Assembly: GCA_030592645.1 (NCBI GenBank)
Contig: JAUVIR010000011.1
Location: 1 to 56,704, forward strand
Direction: 5' to 3'
Source of the DNA: Candidatus Fermentibacterota bacterium
GTDB lineage: Bacteria; Fermentibacterota; Fermentibacteria; Fermentibacterales; JCC-6
Length of the DNA stretch: 56,704 nt
The notes under the pieces were generated by a model. That model was not told where the DNA came from. It did no database searches and worked only from the letters and a program-made list of their open reading frames with translations. The translations under genes were made by a program, and so were the position numbers. Every line of letters starts with the position of its first letter. Positions within the stretch are counted from its first letter, which is position 1. Below, in pieces: positions 1 through 10,064 of this stretch.

Positions 1-223
1 GTCCCCAGCATGAACCGGAATATCGCCCTGTATCTTCCCAGGTTACATTCACAACATCGAGTCCGTGACCGCTTGCCATCTTTATGACACTCTGATCCCA
101 TACCATCTCCGATACCCTTTGAACTACTTCCCGATAGTTATCATCTCCAGATCTGCCGGGACAGAAGTATCCCGCTACCGAAACAGAGAGAATCATCAGT
201 GATGTCATTGCATTCAGAAACAT
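1..223 (-). CDS. N-terminus of a secreted hypothetical protein (truncated by window start)
   Basis: Minus-strand frame from the ATG at 221-223 reads MFLNAMTSLMILSVSVAGYFCPGRSGDDNYREVVQRVSEMVWDQSVIKMASGHGLDVVNVTWEDTGRYSGSCWG and is open to the window edge. GGGAGG RBS upstream. Signal-peptide-like N-terminus. Confidence 0.6.
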   Translation of the reverse strand, partial: MFLNAMTSLMILSVSVAGYFCPGRSGDDNYREVVQRVSEMVWDQSVIKMASGHGLDVVNVTWEDTGRYSGSCWG

Positions 224-382
224 TTTCAACCTCCCGTGTTGTATTCACTGCTGTTACAAAAACAGCGTGTGAATTATTCCATCCGGAAGGAAGGTGTTTC
301 AGTAGCTTAAGGTTGACAGAAGCTCAGGATAGAGTTTAATTGTTTAATGAATCGCAGTTATTGAACCAATCAGGGGGGGAAA

Positions 383-895
383 ATGGAGAAAAACAAGCTC
401 TTCAATCAGGGCAGAAGTCTTCTTGAGCCTGAGATGCTTCCTTTCTACGAAGTGGTGGAACTCAGCGGCGGTGACGCGATGATGTTTCAGGGAGAATTAA
501 CAACAGATTTTTTCATCGTTAAATCCGGGAAGATGCAGGTAATCGAAAGCAGCGGCGGCAAGGCGGTCGTTCTTGACACCCTTGGAGCGGGAGATTCATT
601 TGGTGAAATGTCGTTCTTTGATGAAGGGGGACGGTCTGCCACTGTCCGGTCATCCGGGAAATCAGTTCTCTGCAGGCTGACACGAGAGCATCTTGCCGAT
701 ATGGCCAGGATGCAGCCGCAGCTTGCTATGGAGTATCTTGTTATTCTTGGAAAACTGATTTCGGGAAAACTCCGTCGGATCGATAAAATGATAGCCGGTA
801 TCACCGGGGATCAGAAGGTAAAGAAGGATCCTGACCTGAAGAAACTGGTATTCAATATCAAAAGAGCTATGAAGAGCAGGAAAGATATATTCTGA
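383..895 (+). CDS. Cyclic nucleotide-binding domain protein (no obvious output domain)
   Basis: cNMP-binding fold signature: FFIVKSGKMQVIE...LGAGDSFGEMSFFDEGGRSATVRSSGKSVLCRL. GGGGGG RBS-like stretch upstream. Confidence 0.8.
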   Translation: MEKNKLFNQGRSLLEPEMLPFYEVVELSGGDAMMFQGELTTDFFIVKSGKMQVIESSGGKAVVLDTLGAGDSFGEMSFFDEGGRSATVRSSGKSVLCRLTREHLADMARMQPQLAMEYLVILGKLISGKLRRIDKMIAGITGDQKVKKDPDLKKLVFNIKRAMKSRKDIF

Positions 896-946
896 TTGAA
901 TAAGCGGCGAAGCTCAGCTCCGCCGCCCTTCCGGAAGAGAATCTGC

Positions 947-1720
947 CTAGAATACGTTGAACAGCCTGAGGTAATCGATAAGCTGATACTCGAAAGAGAG
1001 AAGGTCCGCTCCGTTGGTGAATACGCTGTCTACGTAAACTTCAACGTAATGATTGTTGTCCAGCTGCACGAATATCCAGTTGAAATCGGTTACCTGTACA
1101 GAATCGACCCAGTCTGCGGAACCCGCTTCAGGAGCTACGTTTCCGTGGCATCCCCTTGGGCAAAGCTTCGTATCGCTGCCGCCTGGATACTGCGCAGGGT
1201 CATGATTGCCCGAGTAGATGTAAACCATGTTATTCGCCAGTCCTATGTAGATATCCTGAGCGAATCCTGCTGAGTCGGCGCAACCGATTCCCCAGCCTGT
1301 ACCATCATCGTAGAAAACAAGACCGTTTGTTGTTGAATCAGTCCTGAGTTCCCGTTCAAGAATGGAAGATTCCGCCCTTGTATCAACTCTGTTCGAGAAG
1401 CCTGAGGAAGTGTTAAGTCCTTCGGAAGCATTTAGCTCATAGTATCCGGTAGATGTTGCTACATGAGTCCAGGTTGTATCCGCAGTACTTCCTTTTTCAT
1501 CCCAGTTACCGGGTACAGTTGTGGCATAATAGATGTGATATCCATCCACCTCAACATCCAGTGCGTCCCAGACCAGAACCACTGAATCCCCTTTCGATGC
1601 TGTCTCATCGATTATGAGATTCTGCACATTGGGAAGCGTCCCCGATGGTGCCGAAGGATCGTTCGAACACCCGGCGAAAACGATGGCCAGAATAACTGCT
1701 GCGGCAAGATACTTTTTCAT
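947..1720 (-). CDS. Lipoprotein with fibronectin-III-like region
   Basis: Start at the internal Met (MKKYLAAAVILAIVFAGC) with GGAG upstream. Lipobox FAGC. Paralogous to 9270-10064. Confidence 0.65.
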   Translation of the reverse strand: MKKYLAAAVILAIVFAGCSNDPSAPSGTLPNVQNLIIDETASKGDSVVLVWDALDVEVDGYHIYYATTVPGNWDEKGSTADTTWTHVATSTGYYELNASEGLNTSSGFSNRVDTRAESSILERELRTDSTTNGLVFYDDGTGWGIGCADSAGFAQDIYIGLANNMVYIYSGNHDPAQYPGGSDTKLCPRGCHGNVAPEAGSADWVDSVQVTDFNWIFVQLDNNHYVEVYVDSVFTNGADLLSFEYQLIDYLRLFNVF

Positions 1721-1828
1721 GACAATCTCCAATCAGTTACTGAATTTCATTTATGATAACAATATTCAACGATTTCCCGCAGAAACAATCCCCTTGCCGA
1801 ATAGTAAACATTTGTTTACATATATATC

Positions 1829-4705
1829 ATGAAATATGTTATTTCGCCCGTTCGAAGCTGGTACTCGTTCAGGTACGGTATAGAATCCCCTGCATCACTG
1901 GCAGCCGCAATTGCCCACCGCGGTTATGCCGGAGGGATTCTCACGGATTCCGGTATCGTGACCGGTCAGCTTGAATTTGCTGCGGCATGCAGGAAAAATG
2001 GAATCACCGGGGCTGCGGGAGCTCTACTGACGATCAGAAGACTGAAGATAACTTTTACGGCAATTGAAGGGGGATGGAGTGATCTCTGCAACCTTATAAC
2101 CTCCATTAAGGTTCCGGAGCGGGTCTCAACCGGGGAAATACTGGCAGCATGCAGAAAAGTGGCAGCGATAGTTGATAAGCCTTCCGCAGCAAGGGTGCTG
2201 GTGAATGAAATGGGGTTCAAAGGACAGGTATTCGTCTCTGTTTTACCCGAGTTCATGTCCGGAAGGAAAGTAAACTCGGCAGAGCGTGAGATCCTTGATC
2301 AGAGATGCCGCCCTCTGGCATCCTGGCCGGTTGTATTTACTGATTCGCGCAGCATTGAAGCTCACAGGATTCTGCGCGGCGGATATCTGGCCATCGAGAA
2401 AAGGAATCCGGATCCCTGTGAATTTGCCGGTGAGAACAATGTGCTGCCGGATGTTCTCATGTTCGAAAAAAGTTTCAGCGGAGCGGAACATTCATTGATG
2501 GAAAACAGGCGGCTCTCAGAATTGATTTCAACAGAACCTTCGGTAGCAGGTAAAACAAGGAAGAGGATCCTTTCGGAGGAAAAGATGCTTGCCGGGATCG
2601 TGAAGCAAAGGTTGAGATCCCTGTACAATGCAAGCCCGTCCGCCCTTTGCCGGTTGGAAATGGAACTGGGAGTCATATGCGAAAACGGGCTTGCCGGCTA
2701 TTTCCTCAGGTTTTACGAGATTATAGAGTACTGCAGAAGCAAAGGTATCGCAGTATCAGCCAGGGGTTCAGCCGGGGGCAGCATCATCGCGTACCTTCTG
2801 GGCATATCCATAATCTGTCCCATTCAGCATGACCTGTCGTTTTCACGATTTTTTAACATTCTCCGTTCGAGACCTCCGGACATAGACCTTGATATCGACA
2901 GCTCAAGGAGGGATGAAGTAATAAAGTGGTTTCTCAGGAAGGCGGGGAGGTACGGGGCGGCTGTTTCGCAGATAGTAACCCATCGCTCGCGGTCTGCATT
3001 CAGGGTTGCGGCATCAGGCCTTGGCATCAGCAGCAGGGAGATCGACAATCTCACCAAACTTCTCCGTTACCATGATAATGCCGTCTGGAGCAGACCAGCT
3101 GCTTCTGAGGCACTCAGGAATTCAAAGCTTATCCGGAATATTCCTTCCCACCTGGCGCCCCATCCGTGCGGACTTGTCTGCACAGCTGAACCGGTAGACA
3201 CCCTTGTGCCCCTTCAACCGAGCTCTGGCGGGTACGATATAACCCATTTCGACAAAGATGGGATTGAGGAGATAGGGCTTCTGAAAATGGATCTGCTTGG
3301 CCAGAGAGGGCTCACAACAATATCCCTTGCATGCTCGGCGCTTGGAAAGGATCCGATGAGTATTTTCCGCAGGGGGGGGAGTATTCCGGAAGCTGCCAGG
3401 AACCTCCTGGATTCCGGCAGGACAATAGGAGTAGTCCATGTAGAATCACCGGCTATGAGGGGGCTGCTGAAGGAGATGAAAATACGTACAATGGAGGATG
3501 TGGCAAGAGCTCTCGCGCTGGTAAGACCCGGAGCATCTGCCGGCGGCGGAAGAAAGGATTACCTTGACCGCATACATTCGGAATCGATTCACAATTCCCT
3601 TCTTCCCGAACTGCGCCCGGTTCTTAAGGAGAACCTTGGAGTAATGCTCTACCAGGAAGACGTATCCAGGGCCGCAGAAGTGCTTCTGGGAAGCGATGAA
3701 GCTTCTTCCGACCTTTTAAGAAGGAGACTCAGAAAGAAGCTGGTCGATAAAGGAGAGATCATCTCGATCTGCAGACGCAGAGGAATGAAAGCGGCAAAGG
3801 CGGAAACCGTCTGGGAAGTGCTCTCCAGCTATGCCGGTTACGGTTTCTGCAAAGCTCATGCGTTTACATATGGCGCCGTTTCCTGTGCGGCGGCGCTTCT
3901 CAAGGCGGAACATCCCGCTCTTTACATGGCTTCTGTCATGGCTGCCGGCGGCGGTTTCTACAGCCCGAGAGTTTACCTTGAAGAGGCAAGAAGGCTTGGG
4001 GTTTCGTTCATGCCTCCGGGAGTCAACAGCGGGAAGTGGCTCACCTGCGAGAGAGATGGAAAAATAGTTCCGGGATTTCATCATCTAAAGGGAATGGGGA
4101 GCAGGGAATACGAGAAACTGAGAGACGGCAGACCGTACAGATACCCGTTTGAATTACTCAAAGCAGGCTGCGGAATGTCTCTGTGCAGAAACATGGCTGC
4201 AGCGGGTTGTTTCCGGGAAACAGGTTATCCGCCGCCAGCTGCGCTCCTGCAGCTGGAGGCAGGTGATGGCGGGTTTTTCCCCGGACTGCCGCCTGGTACG
4301 CCTGATCTGCCCGATTACTCCACTCGAAACAGTGTTGCCATGGAACTTGGTCTGCTCGGTCTCCCGCTTTCAGCATCTCCTCTGGAGTTGATCGCCCGTC
4401 CGGAGGGGACTGTCCCGCTGGGGCGAACAGGGTCATCGGGCAGCATAAGTATCTGGGGGAGGTTCGTTACAGGGAGAAGGCTTGCCGCTGGCGCAGGTTT
4501 TCTTATGCTTGAGGACAATACTGGAGTTGCGGATGTATTTCTACCATCACCGCTTTTCAGGAGGGCGGAGACTATTCTTGTCCGTTCTGAAGCTACCATT
4601 ATAGTATGGGGCAGGGTAGAAAGGGGGGGCAGGATCCGGGGAATATCAGTGGAAGCCGGCCCGCTTTCAATAGTTCCTCTGGAGCTTGAACCGCCGGAGA
4701 AATAG
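1829..4705 (+). CDS. DNA polymerase III alpha subunit / DnaE2-like polymerase with degenerate PHP domain
   Basis: Polymerase motifs: ARGSAGGSIIAYLLGI, PPDIDLDIDSSRRDEVI, KMDLLGQRGLTTI, YQEDV. C-terminal OB-fold GFLMLEDNTGVADVFLPS. N-terminal PHP-like region lacks the usual His residues. Confidence 0.85.
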   Translation: MKYVISPVRSWYSFRYGIESPASLAAAIAHRGYAGGILTDSGIVTGQLEFAAACRKNGITGAAGALLTIRRLKITFTAIEGGWSDLCNLITSIKVPERVSTGEILAACRKVAAIVDKPSAARVLVNEMGFKGQVFVSVLPEFMSGRKVNSAEREILDQRCRPLASWPVVFTDSRSIEAHRILRGGYLAIEKRNPDPCEFAGENNVLPDVLMFEKSFSGAEHSLMENRRLSELISTEPSVAGKTRKRILSEEKMLAGIVKQRLRSLYNASPSALCRLEMELGVICENGLAGYFLRFYEIIEYCRSKGIAVSARGSAGGSIIAYLLGISIICPIQHDLSFSRFFNILRSRPPDIDLDIDSSRRDEVIKWFLRKAGRYGAAVSQIVTHRSRSAFRVAASGLGISSREIDNLTKLLRYHDNAVWSRPAASEALRNSKLIRNIPSHLAPHPCGLVCTAEPVDTLVPLQPSSGGYDITHFDKDGIEEIGLLKMDLLGQRGLTTISLACSALGKDPMSIFRRGGSIPEAARNLLDSGRTIGVVHVESPAMRGLLKEMKIRTMEDVARALALVRPGASAGGGRKDYLDRIHSESIHNSLLPELRPVLKENLGVMLYQEDVSRAAEVLLGSDEASSDLLRRRLRKKLVDKGEIISICRRRGMKAAKAETVWEVLSSYAGYGFCKAHAFTYGAVSCAAALLKAEHPALYMASVMAAGGGFYSPRVYLEEARRLGVSFMPPGVNSGKWLTCERDGKIVPGFHHLKGMGSREYEKLRDGRPYRYPFELLKAGCGMSLCRNMAAAGCFRETGYPPPAALLQLEAGDGGFFPGLPPGTPDLPDYSTRNSVAMELGLLGLPLSASPLELIARPEGTVPLGRTGSSGSISIWGRFVTGRRLAAGAGFLMLEDNTGVADVFLPSPLFRRAETILVRSEATIIVWGRVERGGRIRGISVEAGPLSIVPLELEPPEK

Positions 4706-4736
4706 ATTTCGAAAATCATGCGGGAAGGATACACAG

Positions 4737-7115
4737 ATGGCTATCAGCCCAATCAGACCAGAAGAACTCAGATGGAAATGCCCACCGGAAGCTCTTGATT
4801 TCAAAACTACAGCTGACATAAAACCCACCGGAGAGATTGTGGGTCAGGAAAGGGCTATCAAGGCTCTCAAACTGGGGCTTGAAATCCATTCAATAGGGTA
4901 CAACATGTTTGTAACAGGAGTATCCGGAACCGGGCGTGAAACAACTATAAAGAAAATTCTGGAAAGTATAGACACGACCACCGATGAGCTGAGAGACATA
5001 ATGTACGTTCGAAATATGGAGGATCCCAGAAACCCGCTGGCACTCACTTTCCCTGCCGGAGACGGCGCCAGATTCGTTACAGCTATGGATGAATGTGTAC
5101 AGCTTCTAAAAAGCAACATTCCAACTGTCCTGGGCAGCGAAAAAGCTGACATGGAAAGCAGAGCGATAAGAGCAACCTACCAGGACAGGAAAATAGCTCT
5201 TATGGATGATATCAAGAAGGAAGCTGCCGAGGCCGGCTTCTCCATTGTCAATGTACCCGTCGCGCCGGGGGAATTCCGACCGGATGTCCTTCCACTTATA
5301 GAAGATGAAACTGTCACTTTTGATACACTTCAAAAAATGATGGACGAAGGGAAGCTTAAAGAGGAAGATCTCAGGAAGTACATGGAGCTGCATGAAAAGC
5401 TTTTCAAGAAACTCACAAATGCCTTCAGAAAAACCCGCGATATGGAAATAGAAATCCAGACCAAACTTGAGAAAATGTACCGCAGGCTCGTAAAACCTAC
5501 GATATCAGGAATTGTTTCCATTCTTAAGGAAATTGGTGACGATAAGGCAGACAAATGGGCTGATTCGATAGTAGAGATCATTCTGGAGAATCTCAAGGAT
5601 TTTGCTGAGAGCTCTGAGGCTAAGGACCCATACGTTCTTTTTACACCAAATCTGATTCTTGATAACGCCGGTAAGACCAAACGGCCGGTTGTGATAGAGG
5701 AGTTTCCCGATTCAATAAGCCTTTTCGGAAACATCGATCGAGTTGTCGTTGACGGAAAACCCTACAGCGATCATACCATGATCAGACCAGGTGCCCTGCA
5801 TAAGGCTGATGAAGGTTACCTTATCATGAATGCCCTTGATCTGGTCAGATCGCCGGATCTATGGCAGAGACTTATTCAGACCCTCAGGAACCAGACTACC
5901 GTAATAAGGAGTCATGATCCTATGGGTCTGTATCCGGTTCATCTTCATCCTGAACCGATTGATACCAATGCCAAGATCGTTCTGATAGGTTCCTCGAAGC
6001 TCTACTATCTTCTCGCTTCCTATGAGCCGGAATTCGGCCTTCTCTTCCGGATAAGGGCTGCTTTCGATTTTACGATGGATTCCACAAATGAGAATATCAG
6101 CGACTTTGCCAATGTTATCGCAGGTATCTTAAAAGCGGAAGACCTTCTTCCCATGGATGCAGGTGCAGTGGCCGCTGTTGTGGAGGAAAGTATCAGGATG
6201 ACCGGCCTTCAGGACAGGCTTTCACTGGAGTTCAACAGAGTTACCGACTATCTCCGCCAATCAAACTATTTTGCCAGACAGAAGAAAGATTCAATCGTTA
6301 CAGTTGACCATGTCAGGGAAGCGATTCGGGAAAAGGTCAACCGGTTGAATCTCAGTGAGTCTTACGCGACCCGCCGGATAATCGATGATACGATAATGGT
6401 CGATACTCATGGCGAAAAAGTTGGACAGGTAAACGGGCTTGCCGTGTATCAGGGCGTTGATTACTCCTTCGGGTTGCCGGCAAGGATTTCCACAAGAGTT
6501 TCAGTCGGCAGAAAAGGGCTGATAAATGTAGAGCGTGAGTCTGACATGTCTGGAACCACTCATACAAAAGGAATGCTGATAATAGCCGGCTTCATACAGG
6601 GTAAATTCGCAAGGGAATATCCTCTTTCCCTCTCTGCCAGCGTAGTATTCGAGCAGAGTTACGGTGGAGTTGACGGGGACAGCGCATCCTCAACTGAGCT
6701 TTACGTATTGCTCAGCGCGCTGTCGGAGATTCCAGTAAGGCAGGAGATTGCAGTAACAGGTTCTGTTAACCAGTTCGGAGAAATACAGGCTATAGGCGGG
6801 GTTAACGAAAAGATAGAGGGATTTTTCCGTGTTTGCAGCGGGAAAGGGCTAACGGGAACCCAGGGAGTAATGATCCCGAAAGCGAACGTTAAGGATCTTC
6901 AGCTTCGCGAAAACGTCATTGATGCTGTAAGGGACGGCATGTTCCATATATACCCCGTAGAGTTTATTGAGGAGGGTGCGGAACTTCTCATGAGAACAGA
7001 GGCGGGAAAGATATTAGGTGATGGAACGTACCCTTCCGATACTATTTACGGAAAGGTGGACCGCAGGCTGAGGCAGATGGCAGCAACGCTGAGGAAATTC
7101 TCCTCCCACAATTGA
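4737..7115 (+). CDS. Lon-family ATP-dependent protease (LonB/AAA_32-type)
   Basis: GQERAIKALKLGLEIHSIGYNMFVTGVSGTGRETTIKK N-terminus. C-terminal Lon protease domain with Ser-Lys dyad context (GGVDGDSASSTELYVLLSALSEIPVRQEIAVTGSVNQFGEIQAIGGVNEKIEGFF). Confidence 0.9.
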   Translation: MAISPIRPEELRWKCPPEALDFKTTADIKPTGEIVGQERAIKALKLGLEIHSIGYNMFVTGVSGTGRETTIKKILESIDTTTDELRDIMYVRNMEDPRNPLALTFPAGDGARFVTAMDECVQLLKSNIPTVLGSEKADMESRAIRATYQDRKIALMDDIKKEAAEAGFSIVNVPVAPGEFRPDVLPLIEDETVTFDTLQKMMDEGKLKEEDLRKYMELHEKLFKKLTNAFRKTRDMEIEIQTKLEKMYRRLVKPTISGIVSILKEIGDDKADKWADSIVEIILENLKDFAESSEAKDPYVLFTPNLILDNAGKTKRPVVIEEFPDSISLFGNIDRVVVDGKPYSDHTMIRPGALHKADEGYLIMNALDLVRSPDLWQRLIQTLRNQTTVIRSHDPMGLYPVHLHPEPIDTNAKIVLIGSSKLYYLLASYEPEFGLLFRIRAAFDFTMDSTNENISDFANVIAGILKAEDLLPMDAGAVAAVVEESIRMTGLQDRLSLEFNRVTDYLRQSNYFARQKKDSIVTVDHVREAIREKVNRLNLSESYATRRIIDDTIMVDTHGEKVGQVNGLAVYQGVDYSFGLPARISTRVSVGRKGLINVERESDMSGTTHTKGMLIIAGFIQGKFAREYPLSLSASVVFEQSYGGVDGDSASSTELYVLLSALSEIPVRQEIAVTGSVNQFGEIQAIGGVNEKIEGFFRVCSGKGLTGTQGVMIPKANVKDLQLRENVIDAVRDGMFHIYPVEFIEEGAELLMRTEAGKILGDGTYPSDTIYGKVDRRLRQMAATLRKFSSHN

Positions 7116-7127
7116 GGTCGGTAGGGC

Positions 7128-7208
7128 AGGGTCGGACATAACAACGTACAATTACCATATATGAGTACAAGTAATCGTTGGCAAGTGTACGTTGTTATGT
7201 CCGACCCT
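7128..7208. repeat. Perfect 23-bp inverted repeat flanking a 35-bp spacer
   Basis: AGGGTCGGACATAACAACGTACA (7128-7150) and its exact reverse complement TGTACGTTGTTATGTCCGACCCT (7186-7208). Inner ATTAC/GTAAT arms at 7151-7155 and 7171-7175. Confidence 0.9.
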
Positions 7209-7221
7209 AGTATATTCCTGT

Positions 7222-8391
7222 ATGAAAAAAGTATTTTCTTCCTCATGGGGACAGCTTGAAAAAGGCGGTTCTAACGTTGGCGATGAAGCGATATTCGCTT
7301 CTCAGGTCAGAGATATCTGCTCTCTCGAGGACATCCGGATAGGAGTCATGTCCGGCGTTCCAGAGAAAACTGAGAAGGTTTACAATGCGAAGCCTTTCGA
7401 TGTCTCAAAGGGTAAACTCCGTGCGATGACACGCGGCGTCAGGTGGAGCGATGTAGTGATTGTCGGTGGGGGTGAACTGGCCCAGGACAGATCATCACTT
7501 CTTTACACTCCTTTCAATCTGCATCCAATCAGACTTGCCAGGCATTTCGGAAAACCTGCTTTTGCATGGTCAATCGGGATCGGTCAGGGAAATGAACTTG
7601 CGAGATGGACCCCTGGTCAGCTTCGGAAATGGCTTGGCTACTGCAGCGGAGTTACCGTGCGGGACAAACCTTCTCTGGACATTCTTCTTAACCTCGGACT
7701 TGACCCGGAAAAAGTCAGGTTAGCCTCAGATTCCACATTCACTCTGGCAGGTGACTACGCACAACCTCACACTGCATCTGAAATTCTTGGTGTAGCCGTA
7801 AGGAACGTATCCAACAGACAGGGTAATATTCTGCCCCTTGAGATAAGGAGAAAACTCGGTTTATACAGGGAACCGGATGTCACCGGTATCAGAAAACAAT
7901 GGGCAGACCTCCTTGACAGACATATAGATACTCATGGCGGGGAGATACGCTTCTTCCCTTTCCACACCGGAAGCCTCTCGAATTCTGACGATTCTGAGTG
8001 TGAAGCTGTAATGGCAATGATGAAACACAGTGATCGTGCGACAGTGATCATGCCCACCGGTATCAGGAATTTTCTGACAAAGATATCCGAATGCAGGGTA
8101 ATTCTCACAGTGCCTCTTCACGGATCGATCCTTGCTCTGGTCACCGGCACCATTCCTATTGCCGTACCGTACGCCTCCAAAGGTTACAGATTCATGGAGG
8201 AAGCAGGTATTGCAGACCTTACCGTCGACTCTTCTTCAGACAGCTGGGATGAGGAATTGAGCATTCTGCTCGATAGAACCTGGGACACTTCTCAGAATAT
8301 CCTGCAGGCTCTGTCAGAAAAGAGGAGTGAACTCGCTGAGAAATGTACACTGAACCTTGAGCTTTTCAGGCGAACATGTCTGCAGACATAA
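7222..8391 (+). CDS. Polysaccharide pyruvyl transferase family protein
   Basis: MKKVFSSSWGQLEKGGSNVGDEAIFASQ, VVIVGGGELAQD, GVTVRDKPSLDIL and VPLHGSILALVTGTIPIAVPYASK are typical of the family. Confidence 0.8.
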   Translation: MKKVFSSSWGQLEKGGSNVGDEAIFASQVRDICSLEDIRIGVMSGVPEKTEKVYNAKPFDVSKGKLRAMTRGVRWSDVVIVGGGELAQDRSSLLYTPFNLHPIRLARHFGKPAFAWSIGIGQGNELARWTPGQLRKWLGYCSGVTVRDKPSLDILLNLGLDPEKVRLASDSTFTLAGDYAQPHTASEILGVAVRNVSNRQGNILPLEIRRKLGLYREPDVTGIRKQWADLLDRHIDTHGGEIRFFPFHTGSLSNSDDSECEAVMAMMKHSDRATVIMPTGIRNFLTKISECRVILTVPLHGSILALVTGTIPIAVPYASKGYRFMEEAGIADLTVDSSSDSWDEELSILLDRTWDTSQNILQALSEKRSELAEKCTLNLELFRRTCLQT

Positions 8392-8404
8392 CCGGAATTC
8401 CAGC

Positions 8405-9220
8405 ATGATACCGGGAATCCACGTTTCCGTTAATGGAGGACTGGACAAGGCGCTTGATACACTCACAGAACTGGGGCTGCCCTGCGGTCAGGTGTTCACA
8501 TCAAACCAGCAACAGTGGAAGGGTCGCGCTGTCAAGGAGATGGAGATAGAGAGGTACAGCAGCAGGTCGATCACAATTATTTCTCACACCTCATACCTTA
8601 TCAATCTTGCCTCAACGAACGAAAGGGTTGTTAAGCTCTCAGTCCCCGCTCTTGAAGCCGAGCTTGAAAGAATGCATTTACTTGGAATCAGATGGTGTGT
8701 TCTGCACCCCGGAGCCCATCTCGGCGCAGGAGAGGATGAAGGGATCGGTAAGATCTCATCAATGGCCCGAAAGATACTGCTCAACTCACCTGCTGATACC
8801 GGAATCCTTTACGAGAACACCGCCGGACAGGGAACCACATTAGGATATACTTTCGAGCAGCTTGCACAATTACTTGAACAAACCTCCATGCCTGAACGGA
8901 CCGGGATCTGTTTCGATACATGTCATGCCTTCGCCGCCGGTTACGATCTCTCTTCCGAACGGGCTGTCCGGGAAACCATGAGTAAGTTCAGCGATACCGT
9001 GGGAATTGAAAAGATTCTTGCTTTTCATATCAATGATTCAAAGGGAGAATGCGGAAGTCATAAAGACCGTCATGCCTCCGTAGGAGAAGGACTGATAGGT
9101 CTTGCCCCCCTTCGCTTTCTTGCCTCGATGCCGGAATTCAGAGATATACCCGGAATAGCGGAAACACCCGGATCGGACAGTGACAGGGCACAGGATATTG
9201 AAAAAGTTGTTAATCAATAG
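8405..9220 (+). CDS. nfo: Deoxyribonuclease IV (AP endonuclease IV)
   Basis: GIHVSVNGGLDKAL, HTSYLINLAS, VLHPGAHLGAG, LYENTAGQGTTLGYTFEQL, GICFDTCHAFAAGYDL, FHINDSKGECGSHKDRHASVGEG. Confidence 0.93.
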   Translation: MIPGIHVSVNGGLDKALDTLTELGLPCGQVFTSNQQQWKGRAVKEMEIERYSSRSITIISHTSYLINLASTNERVVKLSVPALEAELERMHLLGIRWCVLHPGAHLGAGEDEGIGKISSMARKILLNSPADTGILYENTAGQGTTLGYTFEQLAQLLEQTSMPERTGICFDTCHAFAAGYDLSSERAVRETMSKFSDTVGIEKILAFHINDSKGECGSHKDRHASVGEGLIGLAPLRFLASMPEFRDIPGIAETPGSDSDRAQDIEKVVNQ

Positions 9221-9269
9221 TGTTCAGCATTAGTCCCCGTAGGGACAAGCTATTTGTAATCGACCAGGA

Positions 9270-10064
9270 TCACCAGCTCTGATTAAAGACTCTGACGTTC
9301 CTGATGGGCTGTAACTCCCCTTCGATGAGCAGTGTATCTGTAACGGTCAATGTATCAGGAACAGTACTGAAAGCACCGAGCTTGCAGTAGTATCCGTTAT
9401 CAAGTGCAAGGAAGAAGTTACCTCCGTAGTCGATACTGTCCCGCCACAGGGTACTGTCATTTGGGGGCGGAGCAACAAAGCCGATACCTGGTGACACACT
9501 CGTTTCCGCTCCACCGGGCCATAATAGACGATGAGCGTTTCCCGAGTAGATGAACCTGTCTCCTCCAAGCGTATCAAATGCAACAATGAAATGCTGATGA
9601 AAATCCGGAGAGGATGGATCACCGGAAACGAGAGAGTCTCCCTCAGTATCAATCCGGAAGCCTACTGATACTCCAGAGAAATACTGTCTTATCTCTGACA
9701 GCTTATCCGTTCTGGTATTGTCTGACAAACCCGTGTTGGATGAAGTATCATCCCCGTTGAACGCCATGACGGTGTAGAATGCAGACCGGTCAGCGATATG
9801 AACTGCAATATTCTGATCGACTGCTTCGAGCAGCATCCAGGGTTCTCCCGGTTTGATTCTGCTCCAGAGGAGATACCCTTCGATCTGTATACCGGTCAAT
9901 GCTGTCCAGGTTACTACTATGGTATCACCTTCACTTGCAATCGAATCAATTGTAATCCCGGTAACTATCGGAAGCGTGCCGGTTATTTCCGTGGCAGAAT
10001 CACCACAGGCTGAGTATAAAGCAATGAAGACCAGCATTATTATAGATGCTACCCATATTCTCAT
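9270..10064 (-). CDS. Lipoprotein with fibronectin-III-like region (paralog of 947-1720)
   Basis: Lipobox LYSAC. Shares GTLPxVxxxxIDxxASxGDxxxVxWxAL...GY with the other lipoprotein. Confidence 0.65.
   Translation of the reverse strand: MRIWVASIIMLVFIALYSACGDSATEITGTLPIVTGITIDSIASEGDTIVVTWTALTGIQIEGYLLWSRIKPGEPWMLLEAVDQNIAVHIADRSAFYTVMAFNGDDTSSNTGLSDNTRTDKLSEIRQYFSGVSVGFRIDTEGDSLVSGDPSSPDFHQHFIVAFDTLGGDRFIYSGNAHRLLWPGGAETSVSPGIGFVAPPPNDSTLWRDSIDYGGNFFLALDNGYYCKLGAFSTVPDTLTVTDTLLIEGELQPIRNVRVFNQSW

Noticed and set aside
9233-9246. Small GTCCC-CGTA-GGGAC hairpin after nfo
   Set aside because: Only a 5-bp stem and no clear T-tract. Too weak to call a terminator.
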